Positions 9,298 to 17,277 of a stretch of 64,000 nucleotides of DNA are shown here, piece by piece. The notes below the pieces were generated by a model. That model worked only from the letters and a program-made list of their open reading frames with translations, was not told where the DNA came from and searched no databases. A program made the translations under genes and the position numbers. The stretch comes from an uncultured Sutterella sp. GTDB taxonomy: Bacteria; Pseudomonadota; Gammaproteobacteria; Burkholderiales; Burkholderiaceae_F. The stretch is taken from positions 124,001 through 188,000 of the forward strand of contig CATVXH010000001.1 of NCBI GenBank assembly GCA_958347955.1. Direction: 5' to 3'. Every line of letters begins with the position of its first letter. Position 1 is the stretch's first letter.

Positions 9298-9969
9298 TTA
9301 ATTTTCTCGCGTTGTAGCGATCAAACCGCGTCGAGCAGCCCAAGTCCACGGAGTCTTGAGCCATTGCATGATGGTTTCCTTTGTATTTTCATCGATAAGC
9401 TTCATTTCCAAAGCCTTATCAACGATCTTCTTAAATTCAATCATGCGATAGGTCTTGACTCCGGCATCCTTAAAGAGTTCAGCCGTTTCCGTCATGTCGA
9501 AATTGGTGATGCTTACGCAGTCGGTGACGACGGCGCCTTCTTCTCGAAGGGTCTTGATGGCATCCAAGCAAGAAAGACCTGTCGAAATGTGATCTTCGAT
9601 GATTAGAACTCTCTTACCCTTGACGCTGCCGCCTTCAATGCGATCCAAATCCCCGTAGGTCTTGGCACGTTGACGAACATAGATAGTGGGTACGTTGAGG
9701 CGATAAGCCAAAGCGGCGCTGTGGGTTAAACCACCGGCCTCAACGCCGGCAATCACATCGTACTCCAAGCCCCACTTGTCAATAAGAGAAGCCATGGTTT
9801 CGATGACGTCATGCCATGCGTCGGGATGTGTGATCAATTTACGGTTGTCAACGTAAATCGGAGTCACAAGACCGGATTTCAAGCGAAGCGGTTCGTCCGC
9901 TAAGAAAGCGATGGCATTTAATGAGAGCAGGTTCTCAATCAAAATGTTTTCTGCAAGTTTAGACGGCAT
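9298..9969 (-). CDS. pyrE: Orotate phosphoribosyltransferase
   Basis: Makes orotidine 5'-phosphate from orotate and PRPP, the fifth step of UMP synthesis (223 aa, family 200-230). Visible features are the substrate motif RLKSGLVTPIYVDNRKL, the catalytic loop YVRQRAKTYG, and the PRPP-binding motif VLIIEDHISTG. The last differs from the common VDDVITTG by E for D and H for V. The ATG follows GAGGAG at good distance. It lies 18 bp behind the amidohydrolase gene, forming a two-gene operon that begins with a structured leader. OPRT is likely; a related phosphoribosyltransferase is the alternative. Confidence 0.85.
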   Translation of the reverse strand: MPSKLAENILIENLLSLNAIAFLADEPLRLKSGLVTPIYVDNRKLITHPDAWHDVIETMASLIDKWGLEYDVIAGVEAGGLTHSAALAYRLNVPTIYVRQRAKTYGDLDRIEGGSVKGKRVLIIEDHISTGLSCLDAIKTLREEGAVVTDCVSITNFDMTETAELFKDAGVKTYRMIEFKKIVDKALEMKLIDENTKETIMQWLKTPWTWAARRGLIATTREN

Positions 9970-9987
9970 TTGTATTTTCTCCTCTCA

Positions 9988-11001
9988 TTATTTCTTAATC
10001 GGCAAGGGTTCGTACGGTTCAAGACCCAATGCCATGCGACCGTTGCGCGTGGCGATTTCAACCAATTCTTCAAAGTGGTCATAGCGGCAGCCAGTAGCCA
10101 TTAAAGTAAGTTCGTGCCACATGTCACCGCCGCTCCAAGGCACCATGGCGTCGGCCACGTTATCTACACCAATGGCGACACGCACACCGGCGGGAACCAG
10201 TTCATCAACAGGAGTCATGGAGTTGTGCATCGGACCGATTGCTTCTGTGCGAGGTGTGTCAATCCAAGCGGTCGGGCATGCAATCATCATAACGCCAGCC
10301 TCGCGCATGAGTTGATAGAGACGGTCGCGGTATTTCTTGGAGTGAGCGGCAATTGAAATACCGTGTACACCAACCACGCGGCCCTGAAGACCGAATTCAA
10401 TAGTTTTCTGACACATTTGTTCGGTCTCGTATTCAACAGCTTGGTTGAATTGGTCAACGTGGGCGTGAACCATCTTACCCTGTTCTTTGGCCGTGCCCAT
10501 GATGATGTTCCAGGCTTCATCGGCCTTACCGAAGTCACGCTCGTCGCGTTTAGGCAAAGCACCGATGATGTCAACCAAGTCTGCGCCAATATCAAACCAC
10601 TTGCGAGCTTCAGGATCAATCACGCCCTTCAAGGTTTGGTTGGCAAACTTCACTGTCAACTGGTCTTTGTAGTGTTCGCGGGCTTTGATGCCGGCAATGA
10701 TCGCACGGTCCTCACTTTGCGGATCAATATCGACGAATGTGCACAAAGCCGTAACGCCTTGGCTAATCATCAATTCAAACATCGTGCAGAAGCGTCCGTA
10801 GAAGTCATCAACGGTTGATTCTCTCTTCAGGCGGTCCAAAGCGTCCCACTTTTGCTGTAACGTACAGGTGCGACGCATTTCCATGATTTCAGGGCTTAAT
10901 GTGAAGGAGCGGTCGGCGTGAGCGTGAGTGTTAACCCAACCTCCGTTGGCTTTGATCATCGGCTCCAACATGGCACGGACAGTATTCGGAATTACGGTCA
11001 T
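9988..11001 (-). CDS. Cytosine-deaminase-like amidohydrolase
   Basis: A metal-dependent hydrolase of the amidohydrolase superfamily, closest to the cytosine deaminase/AtzC group (337 aa). Metal ligands visible are THAHAD (H26, H28), HVDQ (H181), GVHGIS (H213) and GVDN (D280). It is shorter than E. coli CodA (427 aa) and appears to be essentially the TIM-barrel core. The HCDE motif of CodA, whose Glu is catalytic, reads HVDQ here (Q184), so deamination of cytosine is doubtful. Operon linkage with pyrE argues for a role in pyrimidine or related heterocycle metabolism. The ribosome-binding site is a purine-rich GAGAGAAGAG. The substrate is unknown. Confidence 0.75.
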   Translation of the reverse strand: MTVIPNTVRAMLEPMIKANGGWVNTHAHADRSFTLSPEIMEMRRTCTLQQKWDALDRLKRESTVDDFYGRFCTMFELMISQGVTALCTFVDIDPQSEDRAIIAGIKAREHYKDQLTVKFANQTLKGVIDPEARKWFDIGADLVDIIGALPKRDERDFGKADEAWNIIMGTAKEQGKMVHAHVDQFNQAVEYETEQMCQKTIEFGLQGRVVGVHGISIAAHSKKYRDRLYQLMREAGVMMIACPTAWIDTPRTEAIGPMHNSMTPVDELVPAGVRVAIGVDNVADAMVPWSGGDMWHELTLMATGCRYDHFEELVEIATRNGRMALGLEPYEPLPIKK

Positions 11002-11048
11002 TGCTCTTCTCTCTATTTTCTATTGAAGTTCAAACAAACATACCTAAA
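11002..11048 (-). promoter_or_regulatory. 5' untranslated segment between leader terminator and amidohydrolase start
   Basis: A short AT-rich stretch from the end of the leader terminator to the ATG, holding the purine-rich ribosome-binding site. No separate promoter was recognised here, so expression probably depends on read-through of the terminator at 11049-11082. Confidence 0.4.
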
Positions 11049-11082
11049 AAAACGGCAATCCTTAAAAAAGGATTGCCGTTTT
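11043..11082 (-). terminator. Intrinsic terminator in the leader of the amidohydrolase-pyrE operon
   Basis: Perfect 15-bp inverted repeat, arms 11049-11063 and 11068-11082, loop AAAA. On the minus strand it is followed by a T-run. It ends 48 bp before the amidohydrolase start codon and directly follows a structured leader, so it could act as an attenuator as well as the terminator of the RibD_C-type gene. Confidence 0.8.
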
Positions 11083-11322
11083 GAAAACATCTTCCCCTCG
11101 AATCCAACGAGTGATTCGACCGATTCGATTTCGGTAATGCGAAGGGAAAAAATTCATTTGCACAACTACCCTAGACGGGTTAAATACACAATTAGCCCGC
11201 CATCATACACCTGTACCGTGTTAAAAATCCAATACTGAAGGTGCAATTCCGGCGGATTTTTGAAAAAATCGTTTAAAAACAACACGATAATTTATACATA
11301 GTATACACAAGTTGAGTATCTT
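11083..11322 (-). promoter_or_regulatory. Structured leader RNA, candidate riboswitch/attenuator
   Basis: The 240 bases between the reductase gene and the leader terminator hold many complementary segments on the minus strand. An outer stem (197-201 with 251-255 of the 11 kb block, i.e. 11197-11201/11251-11255) encloses a second (11208-11212/11239-11243). An alternative pairing 11176-11179/11196-11199 excludes the first. Nearer the terminator, a possible three-way junction has outer stem 11092-11096/11144-11148 and hairpins 11099-11104/11113-11118 and 11119-11123/11131-11135. This fits a ligand- or translation-controlled attenuator for the amidohydrolase-pyrE operon. No known riboswitch class was recognised. 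Confidence 0.45.
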
Positions 11323-12030
11323 CTAGTCGTTGATAACTTTGTAGTGCAAATGAACCATTCCAGCGGGCAGTGTTAACGCTTTAAGCAGCTGCAAATGAGC
11401 GTTTTTCGCGGGAGCTGGATTTTGTCCCTGGTAACCAATGATAGAGGCTGAATCATGTAGTCCATCCAAGCCGGGATAGATAAGGACACTCAACTCATCG
11501 ATCAGACCGGCTTCCAAAAAAGAACCGTTGATGATGCCGCCGCCTTCGAGTAAAAGAGTTTTGACATTGAAGAGCTTTTCGATACTTTCGAGTGCTTGAG
11601 TGAGTTGTTTTTGTTTCTCTCCCTGGAAAACATAGGAAACGCCAATATTACGAAGTTCTTGTAAATAAAGATCGCTGATGTCGTCCGACAGAACACTGAC
11701 AATGTGCTCTCCGGTACTTAGATGATCGCAGGAAAAATGCAGTTTCCCTTTGGGATCAAAGACAATAGCCAGGGGTCGATCATCTTGTTTACCTTTAAAC
11801 GTTTTTTTGTTTTTGACACAGTCGGTTTGCGCCTGCAATCCTTCTTGAACACTAGGGTCATATTCGGCCATGGTTGTGCGACCGACAATCCAGCCTTGAG
11901 CGTTGAAGGAAGAGGCAACGGATTCATAAACTTCAGAAATATTAACTGGATGAGTAGGCCGACTCCATTGGGCGGAAACGAGTTTCCCATCAACCGAGGA
12001 GATCATATGGCAGATGATGCGAACAGACAT
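11323..12030 (-). CDS. RibD C-terminal-type (dihydrofolate-reductase-fold) reductase
   Basis: A 235-aa protein with the RibD_C/DHFR-like fold: N-terminal ICHMISSVDGKL, a central substrate/NADPH region (GWIVGRTTMAEYD), and KTLLLEGGGIINGSFLEAGL near the C-terminus, which matches the LEGGGxxxxxFL signature of RibD reductases. It lacks the deaminase half of RibD and the other riboflavin genes are not near, so it may reduce a riboflavin precursor or another NADPH-dependent substrate. ATG 12030 (GGAG 7 bases upstream) is chosen over an upstream start at 12126 that would add an unlikely 32-residue extension. Confidence 0.8.
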   Translation of the reverse strand: MSVRIICHMISSVDGKLVSAQWSRPTHPVNISEVYESVASSFNAQGWIVGRTTMAEYDPSVQEGLQAQTDCVKNKKTFKGKQDDRPLAIVFDPKGKLHFSCDHLSTGEHIVSVLSDDISDLYLQELRNIGVSYVFQGEKQKQLTQALESIEKLFNVKTLLLEGGGIINGSFLEAGLIDELSVLIYPGLDGLHDSASIIGYQGQNPAPAKNAHLQLLKALTLPAGMVHLHYKVIND

Positions 12031-12130
12031 AAGGCAACTCCAAAAAATTAAACTATTGGTCAGTGTAACGTTTTTTTGAAGACGCTTATGTTCGGGAAAT
12101 ATGAATTGTTTGCCTAATTCGAGCAAAAGA

Positions 12131-12173
12131 AAAGCCCGCGGTAGAGTTCAAGGTAGAGCTCAGCAGCGGGCTT
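12131..12173 (-). terminator. Terminator of ssb
   Basis: Inverted repeat with arms 12132-12139 and 12166-12173 and a partly paired interior, followed on the minus strand by a T-rich tail. It lies directly behind ssb. Confidence 0.7.
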
Positions 12174-12194
12174 AAAAGATCTTTTTTAAAACGA

Positions 12195-12692
12195 TTAAAA
12201 CGGAATATCTTCATCAAGATTGTCCAGCCCGTTCACCGGGGCGGGGACAGGATCAACCTGACGCGGCTGTTGGTAGCTTGAAGCCGGCGCATGCTCAGTG
12301 TGAACAGGGGCGGGACGGCGGGGCGCGGATTCAAAGCCGCCGGTGCCTTCAGTACGTTCACGGGAACCCAGCATTTGCATTGTTTCGGCAATGATTTCTG
12401 TGGAATAACGGTCCTGTCCGTCAGGTCCTTGCCATTTGCGCGTGCGCAACCGGCCTTCGATATAGACCGGGCGGCCCTTGCGTAGGTACTCAGCCGCAAT
12501 TTCAGCCTGACGGCCGAAAAAGACGACCCGATGCCATTCGGTTTCTTCTTGGGGTTGTCCGTTAGAGTCCTTATAACGGCGGGAGGTTGCTACTGTGATT
12601 GTCGTGATGGCGGTGCCGCCTTCAGCGGTATAACGCGTGTCGGGATCACGACCCAAATTACCAATAATGATGACCTTATTTACCGAAGCCAT
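12195..12692 (-). CDS. ssb: Single-stranded DNA-binding protein
   Basis: Coats single-stranded DNA in replication, repair and recombination (165 aa). The N-terminal OB fold is typical (MASVNKVIIIGNLGRDPDTR, EWHRVVFFGRQAE, YIEGRLRTRKWQ). A Gly/Pro/Gln-rich linker and the conserved acidic tail DEDIPF that recruits partner proteins follow. In many proteobacteria ssb is next to uvrA in divergent orientation; here a LarA-family gene sits between them. Confidence 0.97.
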   Translation of the reverse strand: MASVNKVIIIGNLGRDPDTRYTAEGGTAITTITVATSRRYKDSNGQPQEETEWHRVVFFGRQAEIAAEYLRKGRPVYIEGRLRTRKWQGPDGQDRYSTEIIAETMQMLGSRERTEGTGGFESAPRRPAPVHTEHAPASSYQQPRQVDPVPAPVNGLDNLDEDIPF

Positions 12693-13017
12693 AATCTTTT
12701 ACTTCCAAAAATAACGACACCGGGAGCAAACCGGCATCAATAAATCACACATCCAAAGGCTTCAAAGTGAGAGAACTCACCCGTTCGCATTCGAGACGTT
12801 TGGTGAGCATATTCTACAAAATACGCCAGACGATAATTTTGTAGTAACTTTGGGAAAATGTCCATACCGCTATCGATCTTTTAAGTTAACAGATGCTTGA
12901 TGAGAAAGAACTGAATCGCAAGTTTCTATTCGCAGGGTCAATTTTTCTTCTAAAAAAGCGAAAACAAAGACTAGAATAAATCGTTGTTTCATATTGAAAT
13001 TAAAAAGGAAAATCCCT
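12693..13017. other. Divergent intergenic region between ssb and the larA-like gene
   Basis: 325 bases without a gene. A long imperfect hairpin (outer arms 12776-12781 and 12802-12807, further pairs inside) falls about 85 bases upstream of ssb in its probable 5' leader. I did not find a LexA-type CTGT-N8-ACAG operator or a clear promoter pair. Confidence 0.4.
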
Positions 13018-14295
13018 ATGGCAACCAAACAATTCACCTTTGCCTATGGACGTGGCAGCAAAACTTTTGATTTTGAGGAAAGCGATATTTTGAAAGTTGT
13101 GCGTATGAAGGATTTTCCACCAATGCGTAACATCGAACAGGGCGTCAAAGATGCGATCAATAATCCTGTTGGTTCGCCAGCTTTGTCGGATATTGTCAAA
13201 CCCGGTGACACGGTGGCTTTTATCTGTAACGACCCGACCCGTGTGGCCAACAGCCATGATTTTATGCCGGTGTTTGTCAATGAAATGAATCGACTGGGAG
13301 TGCCTGACGAAAACATGAGAATAGTTTTCTCTTTAGGTACGCACCGTATGATGACTCACGAGGAAATGGTTGAACAGGTGGGAAATGAAGTTGCGTCTCG
13401 CATCAAGATGTATAGCAGCGTCGCTACGAATACGAGCGATTTTGAGTATTTCGGAGAAACACGCCGTGGTACTCCCGTCTGGATCAACAAGCTTTTGTGC
13501 GATGTGGATCATGTGATTTTGACTGGCACAGTCGTATACCACTACTTTTCAGGTTACGGCGGCGGCCGTAAAGCGATTTTGCCGGGTTGCGCAGCGATGG
13601 AGACAGCCCGTAAGAACCACAGCTGGATGCTTGATCCGCATGCTGGTCTTGGTATTATGGAAGGAAATCCGTGTTATGAAGACCAAATAGAGGGAGTGTC
13701 GCTTTTTGCAAAAGGGCGCTCGCTTTTTCTTTTCAATGCGGTGCTCAATGCCAAGCATGAATTTCTGAAGATGTTTGCAGGCGACTTCGTCAAGGCGCAT
13801 AAAGAGGCCTGTCGTTTTGTTGATGAAGTCTATGGCTGCGTAATTCCAAAGGAAGCCGATCTTGTGATTGCTTCCTGTGGCGGCTATCCCAAGGATATCA
13901 ATGTTTATCAGATGCAAAAGACGATGGATAACGCCATGTATGCGGTGCGTCAGGGCGGAGTGGTGATTTTGTTGGCTGAATGCATAGAAGGCTCCGGCTC
14001 TGCCAAGCTCGAAGAAGCGTTTAAACATCTTAAGACGGCAGAGGCTATTCGTAAGGGGCTGGAAGACAATTTCCAAATTGGAGCGAATAAGGCTTTTGCC
14101 CTCACTCGCCCAATGTCCAAAGCGGACTTTATTTTGCTAACGAAGTTGGACAAGGATTTGGCAAAGACTATGCATTTTGCTGCAACTACCGAAACCGTGG
14201 AAGAAGCGATTTCGATAGCCATGGAAAAACTCGGTGAACACCCATGTACCATTTTGATGCCTGAAGGTGCCTTGACTGTGCCTCGTGTTGCTTAA
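13018..14295 (+). CDS. LarA-family nickel-pincer 2-hydroxy-acid racemase
   Basis: A LarA-type protein (425 aa; L. plantarum LarA is 424). LarA interconverts D- and L-lactate by hydride transfer using a nickel-pincer nucleotide cofactor. Every key residue is kept one position after the L. plantarum numbering: R75 in NDPTR, H109 in GTHR, H175 in VYHYFSGY, K185 in GGGRKAILPG (cofactor attachment) and H201 in KNH (nickel ligand). Y297 and K301 also match the substrate-site pattern. Start ATG 13018 has AGGAA 7 bases upstream; an upstream TTG at 12994 is less likely. The cofactor genes are 24 kb away. LarA homologues act on several 2-hydroxy acids, so lactate is not assured; malate is a contextual guess. 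Confidence 0.88.
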   Translation: MATKQFTFAYGRGSKTFDFEESDILKVVRMKDFPPMRNIEQGVKDAINNPVGSPALSDIVKPGDTVAFICNDPTRVANSHDFMPVFVNEMNRLGVPDENMRIVFSLGTHRMMTHEEMVEQVGNEVASRIKMYSSVATNTSDFEYFGETRRGTPVWINKLLCDVDHVILTGTVVYHYFSGYGGGRKAILPGCAAMETARKNHSWMLDPHAGLGIMEGNPCYEDQIEGVSLFAKGRSLFLFNAVLNAKHEFLKMFAGDFVKAHKEACRFVDEVYGCVIPKEADLVIASCGGYPKDINVYQMQKTMDNAMYAVRQGGVVILLAECIEGSGSAKLEEAFKHLKTAEAIRKGLEDNFQIGANKAFALTRPMSKADFILLTKLDKDLAKTMHFAATTETVEEAISIAMEKLGEHPCTILMPEGALTVPRVA

Positions 14296-14323
14296 ATTCC
14301 TTTAGCTATTTGTTAAACCAATT

Positions 14324-14366
14324 GAGAAGCTCTGATCTGAAAAAGGTTGGGGCTTTTCTCTTTTTT
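14324..14366 (+). terminator. Terminator of the larA-like gene
   Basis: Imperfect inverted repeat (14324-14332 with 14350-14360, two-base bulge) followed by six Ts at 14361-14366. Confidence 0.55.
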
Positions 14367-14430
14367 GATTGTTTTATTTAGAAAAATGTCTATAAAATCA
14401 AAGGGGAACATTGACTTAGACAATAGAGAA

Positions 14431-17277
14431 ATGCGCGCAGAAATTCATATTCGAGGTGCTCGCACCCATAATCTTAAAAATATTGACTTAGATATCCCCC
14501 GCGATCAATTGGTGGTCATTACTGGTCTGTCAGGGTCGGGGAAAAGCTCGTTGGCTTTCGATACGCTTTATGCTGAAGGACAGCGTCGCTATGTCGAAAG
14601 CCTGTCTGCGTATGCGCGTCAGTTCCTTGATTTAATGGAAAGACCCGACGTGGACCTAATTGAAGGGCTGTCGCCCGCAATTGCGATTGAGCAAAAAGCG
14701 GTTAATAGTAATCCTCGTTCAACCGTTGGCACCATCACAGAAATTATGGACTATCTGCGTTTGCTTTTTGCTCGCGCAGGTGTTCCGTACTGCCCTATAC
14801 ATGACAAGCCCTTGGAAGTGACGCCGGTTTCGTCAATGGTCGATCAAATTCTTCAGGGACCGGCCGAAGCGCGAATCATGGTAATTGCCCCGGTAGTTAG
14901 CCAAAAGAAAATGGATTTCGATCGCTTTTTTCAGGACATGCAAACGCAAGGTTTTATCCGGTTTAAAGTTGACGGGGAGCTGTATGAGTCAGAAAATTTG
15001 CCGCAGTTGGACCTAAGGCAACCCCACGATGTGGATGTTATTGTCGATCGTTTAAAAATTCGCGCCGATGCTTCTCAGCGGCTAGCTGAAAGTTTGGAGA
15101 CTGCACTGCGTTTGGCCGATGGACGTGTGGTGATAGAAAATGCTCAAACAGGGGATCGACAGGCGTTTTCGAACCACTATTGCTGTCCGGAGTGTGGTTA
15201 CAGCATTGAGGACCTAGAGCCCAGGCTTTTTTCTTTTAACAATCCTATTGGCGCTTGTCCCGCTTGCAATGGGATGGGCGAAAGCATGGTTTTTACCGAG
15301 AAAAGTGTGGTTTGCCATCCGGAACTCTCCTTAAGTTCAGGGGCAATTCATGGCTGGGATCGACGTAATCTCTATAACTTTGATCTCCTTGAAGCCGTCG
15401 CCAAGGCTGTCGGTTTTGACGTTGAAACTCCATGGAATCAGTTAAAGCGATCCCAGCAAGAGGCTATTTTGTGGGGGTTGGGTGATAAAACCATCGAGAT
15501 GCCTTATAGACGAGCCGGACATGTGACCTATAAAAAAGAATTGTTTGAGGGAGTGATTGCTATTTTGAATCGGCGTTTTGCCGAAACACAGAATGAGGCA
15601 GTTCGCGAAGAACTGAATCGATATCGAGAATTGAAAGTTTGCGATGTCTGTAATGGCACACGGTTAAAGGAGGCGGCCCGTCATGTCCTGATTGGCGTGG
15701 GAAAACAACGCAAGGCTATTTATGAAGTTACCGCCATGCCACTCTCGGCCGCTCTGGATTATTTCAGTAAAGTGGAAATTGTTGGCAGTAAGTCGGAGGT
15801 GGGTAAAAAATTAATTGCTGCCATAAGACAAAGATTGGCTTTTTTAATCGATGTGGGGTTGGGCTATTTAACCCTTGATCGCAGAGCCGATACCCTATCT
15901 GGCGGCGAAGCTCAACGGATTCGTCTGGCTAGCCAAATTGGCTCAGGTTTAACCGGAGTGATGTATGTATTAGATGAACCGTCAATCGGTTTACATCAGC
16001 GTGATAATGATCGCTTAATTGAAACATTAAAACGACTGCGGGATCTTGGTAATTCTGTAATCGTAGTGGAGCACGATGAAGATACGATACGAGAGGCAGA
16101 CTTTGTGGTGGATATGGGGCCAAAAGCAGGTGAAGAAGGGGGAGAGGTTATCGCCTGTGGAACGCCGCAAGAAATTACCAATAATCCCAATTCGTTAACA
16201 GGGCTGTACCTGAGCGGCAAGAAAAATATGTTGCCAGCAGGAAAACCGAAACGTAAAACGGATAAAGCACTCAAAGTCATTGGAGCAAGGGGACACAACT
16301 TGAAAAGTGTCAACTTAGAGATCCCTGTGGGCTTGATCACGGTGGTCAGTGGCGTATCGGGGTCCGGTAAGTCCACGCTGATTAACGACACACTTTATCG
16401 GGCAATGGCTCAAAAATTGTATCGGGCAAGCGCAGTGCCGGAACCTTTTGAGCGTCTTGAAGGGGTCGATTATTTTGACAAGGTTATCAATGTTGATCAG
16501 AGTCCAATTGGCCGTTCGCCTCGATCCAATCCCGCAACATATACAGGATTATTCACACCTATCCGAGACTTATTCGCGCAAACACCGACTGCCAGAGAAC
16601 GAGGTTACGATGCCGGCCGTTTCAGCTTTAATGTAAAGGGAGGGCGTTGCGAAGCCTGTCAGGGTGAAGGCTTTATCAAAGTGGAAATGAATTTTCTACC
16701 AGATATGTATGTTCCGTGCGAGCACTGTCATGGGCAGCGTTATAACCGGGAGACATTAGAGGTTTTATATAAGGGGCTAAACATTGCCGAAGTCCTGAAT
16801 TTAACGGTAGATGAAGCCAGAAAAATATTTTCAGCGCATCCGGTGATCAGTAGGAAGTTAGAAACTTTGGTCGACGTCGGTTTGGGGTATGTGAAACTTG
16901 GTCAAAGCGCTTTGACCCTATCCGGTGGTGAGGCTCAGCGCATGAAATTGGCCTTAGAGTTATCCAGAAAGGAGACCTCGAAAACACTCTACATTTTGGA
17001 TGAACCCACGACTGGATTGCATTTTGAAGATGTAAAAATGCTCATAGAAGTCGTAAAAAAACTGAGAGACGCCGGCAATACCGTTGTTATTATCGAGCAC
17101 AATCTGGATGTGATTGCATCGGCCGATTGGGTAGTTGACATGGGACCGGACGGAGGGGAATCGGGCGGCGAAATTGTCGCTTGCGGTACCCCGGCTCAGA
17201 TTGTTAAGAACAAAAAGAGTGTGACGGGTAGGTATTTGAAAAAGCACCTCGACGCTATTAAGGGAAGTGAACAGTGA
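14431..17277 (+). CDS. uvrA: UvrABC excinuclease subunit A
   Basis: The damage-recognition ATPase of nucleotide excision repair. From ATG 14431 it is 948 aa (E. coli UvrA 940). Two ABC modules are visible: Walker A GLSGSGKSSLAF and GVSGSGKSTLIND, signatures LSGGEAQRIRLA and LSGGEAQRMKLA, and Walker B regions MYVLDEPSIGLH and LYILDEPTTGLH. Zinc-binding Cys pairs occur at CPECGYS/CPACNG and CEACQGEG/CEHCHG. The start is uncertain: ATG 14386 is also in frame, and neither has a clear ribosome-binding site. The chosen one matches the family N-terminus (xIRGARTHNLKNI). Its stop overlaps the next gene. Confidence 0.96.
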   Translation: MRAEIHIRGARTHNLKNIDLDIPRDQLVVITGLSGSGKSSLAFDTLYAEGQRRYVESLSAYARQFLDLMERPDVDLIEGLSPAIAIEQKAVNSNPRSTVGTITEIMDYLRLLFARAGVPYCPIHDKPLEVTPVSSMVDQILQGPAEARIMVIAPVVSQKKMDFDRFFQDMQTQGFIRFKVDGELYESENLPQLDLRQPHDVDVIVDRLKIRADASQRLAESLETALRLADGRVVIENAQTGDRQAFSNHYCCPECGYSIEDLEPRLFSFNNPIGACPACNGMGESMVFTEKSVVCHPELSLSSGAIHGWDRRNLYNFDLLEAVAKAVGFDVETPWNQLKRSQQEAILWGLGDKTIEMPYRRAGHVTYKKELFEGVIAILNRRFAETQNEAVREELNRYRELKVCDVCNGTRLKEAARHVLIGVGKQRKAIYEVTAMPLSAALDYFSKVEIVGSKSEVGKKLIAAIRQRLAFLIDVGLGYLTLDRRADTLSGGEAQRIRLASQIGSGLTGVMYVLDEPSIGLHQRDNDRLIETLKRLRDLGNSVIVVEHDEDTIREADFVVDMGPKAGEEGGEVIACGTPQEITNNPNSLTGLYLSGKKNMLPAGKPKRKTDKALKVIGARGHNLKSVNLEIPVGLITVVSGVSGSGKSTLINDTLYRAMAQKLYRASAVPEPFERLEGVDYFDKVINVDQSPIGRSPRSNPATYTGLFTPIRDLFAQTPTARERGYDAGRFSFNVKGGRCEACQGEGFIKVEMNFLPDMYVPCEHCHGQRYNRETLEVLYKGLNIAEVLNLTVDEARKIFSAHPVISRKLETLVDVGLGYVKLGQSALTLSGGEAQRMKLALELSRKETSKTLYILDEPTTGLHFEDVKMLIEVVKKLRDAGNTVVIIEHNLDVIASADWVVDMGPDGGESGGEIVACGTPAQIVKNKKSVTGRYLKKHLDAIKGSEQ

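Noticed and set aside
11160..11180. CTAGGGT on the minus strand in the leader, as in the start of ykkC/guanidine-I riboswitches
   Set aside because: The other conserved ykkC elements (CCG, ACGR-type and the downstream GGGA-AAAAGCCC parts) are not visible, so no class is claimed.
14347..14430. Longer N-terminus for UvrA from an upstream TTG at 14347
   Set aside because: That start lies in the terminator hairpin of the previous gene and the added residues are not part of the UvrA family.
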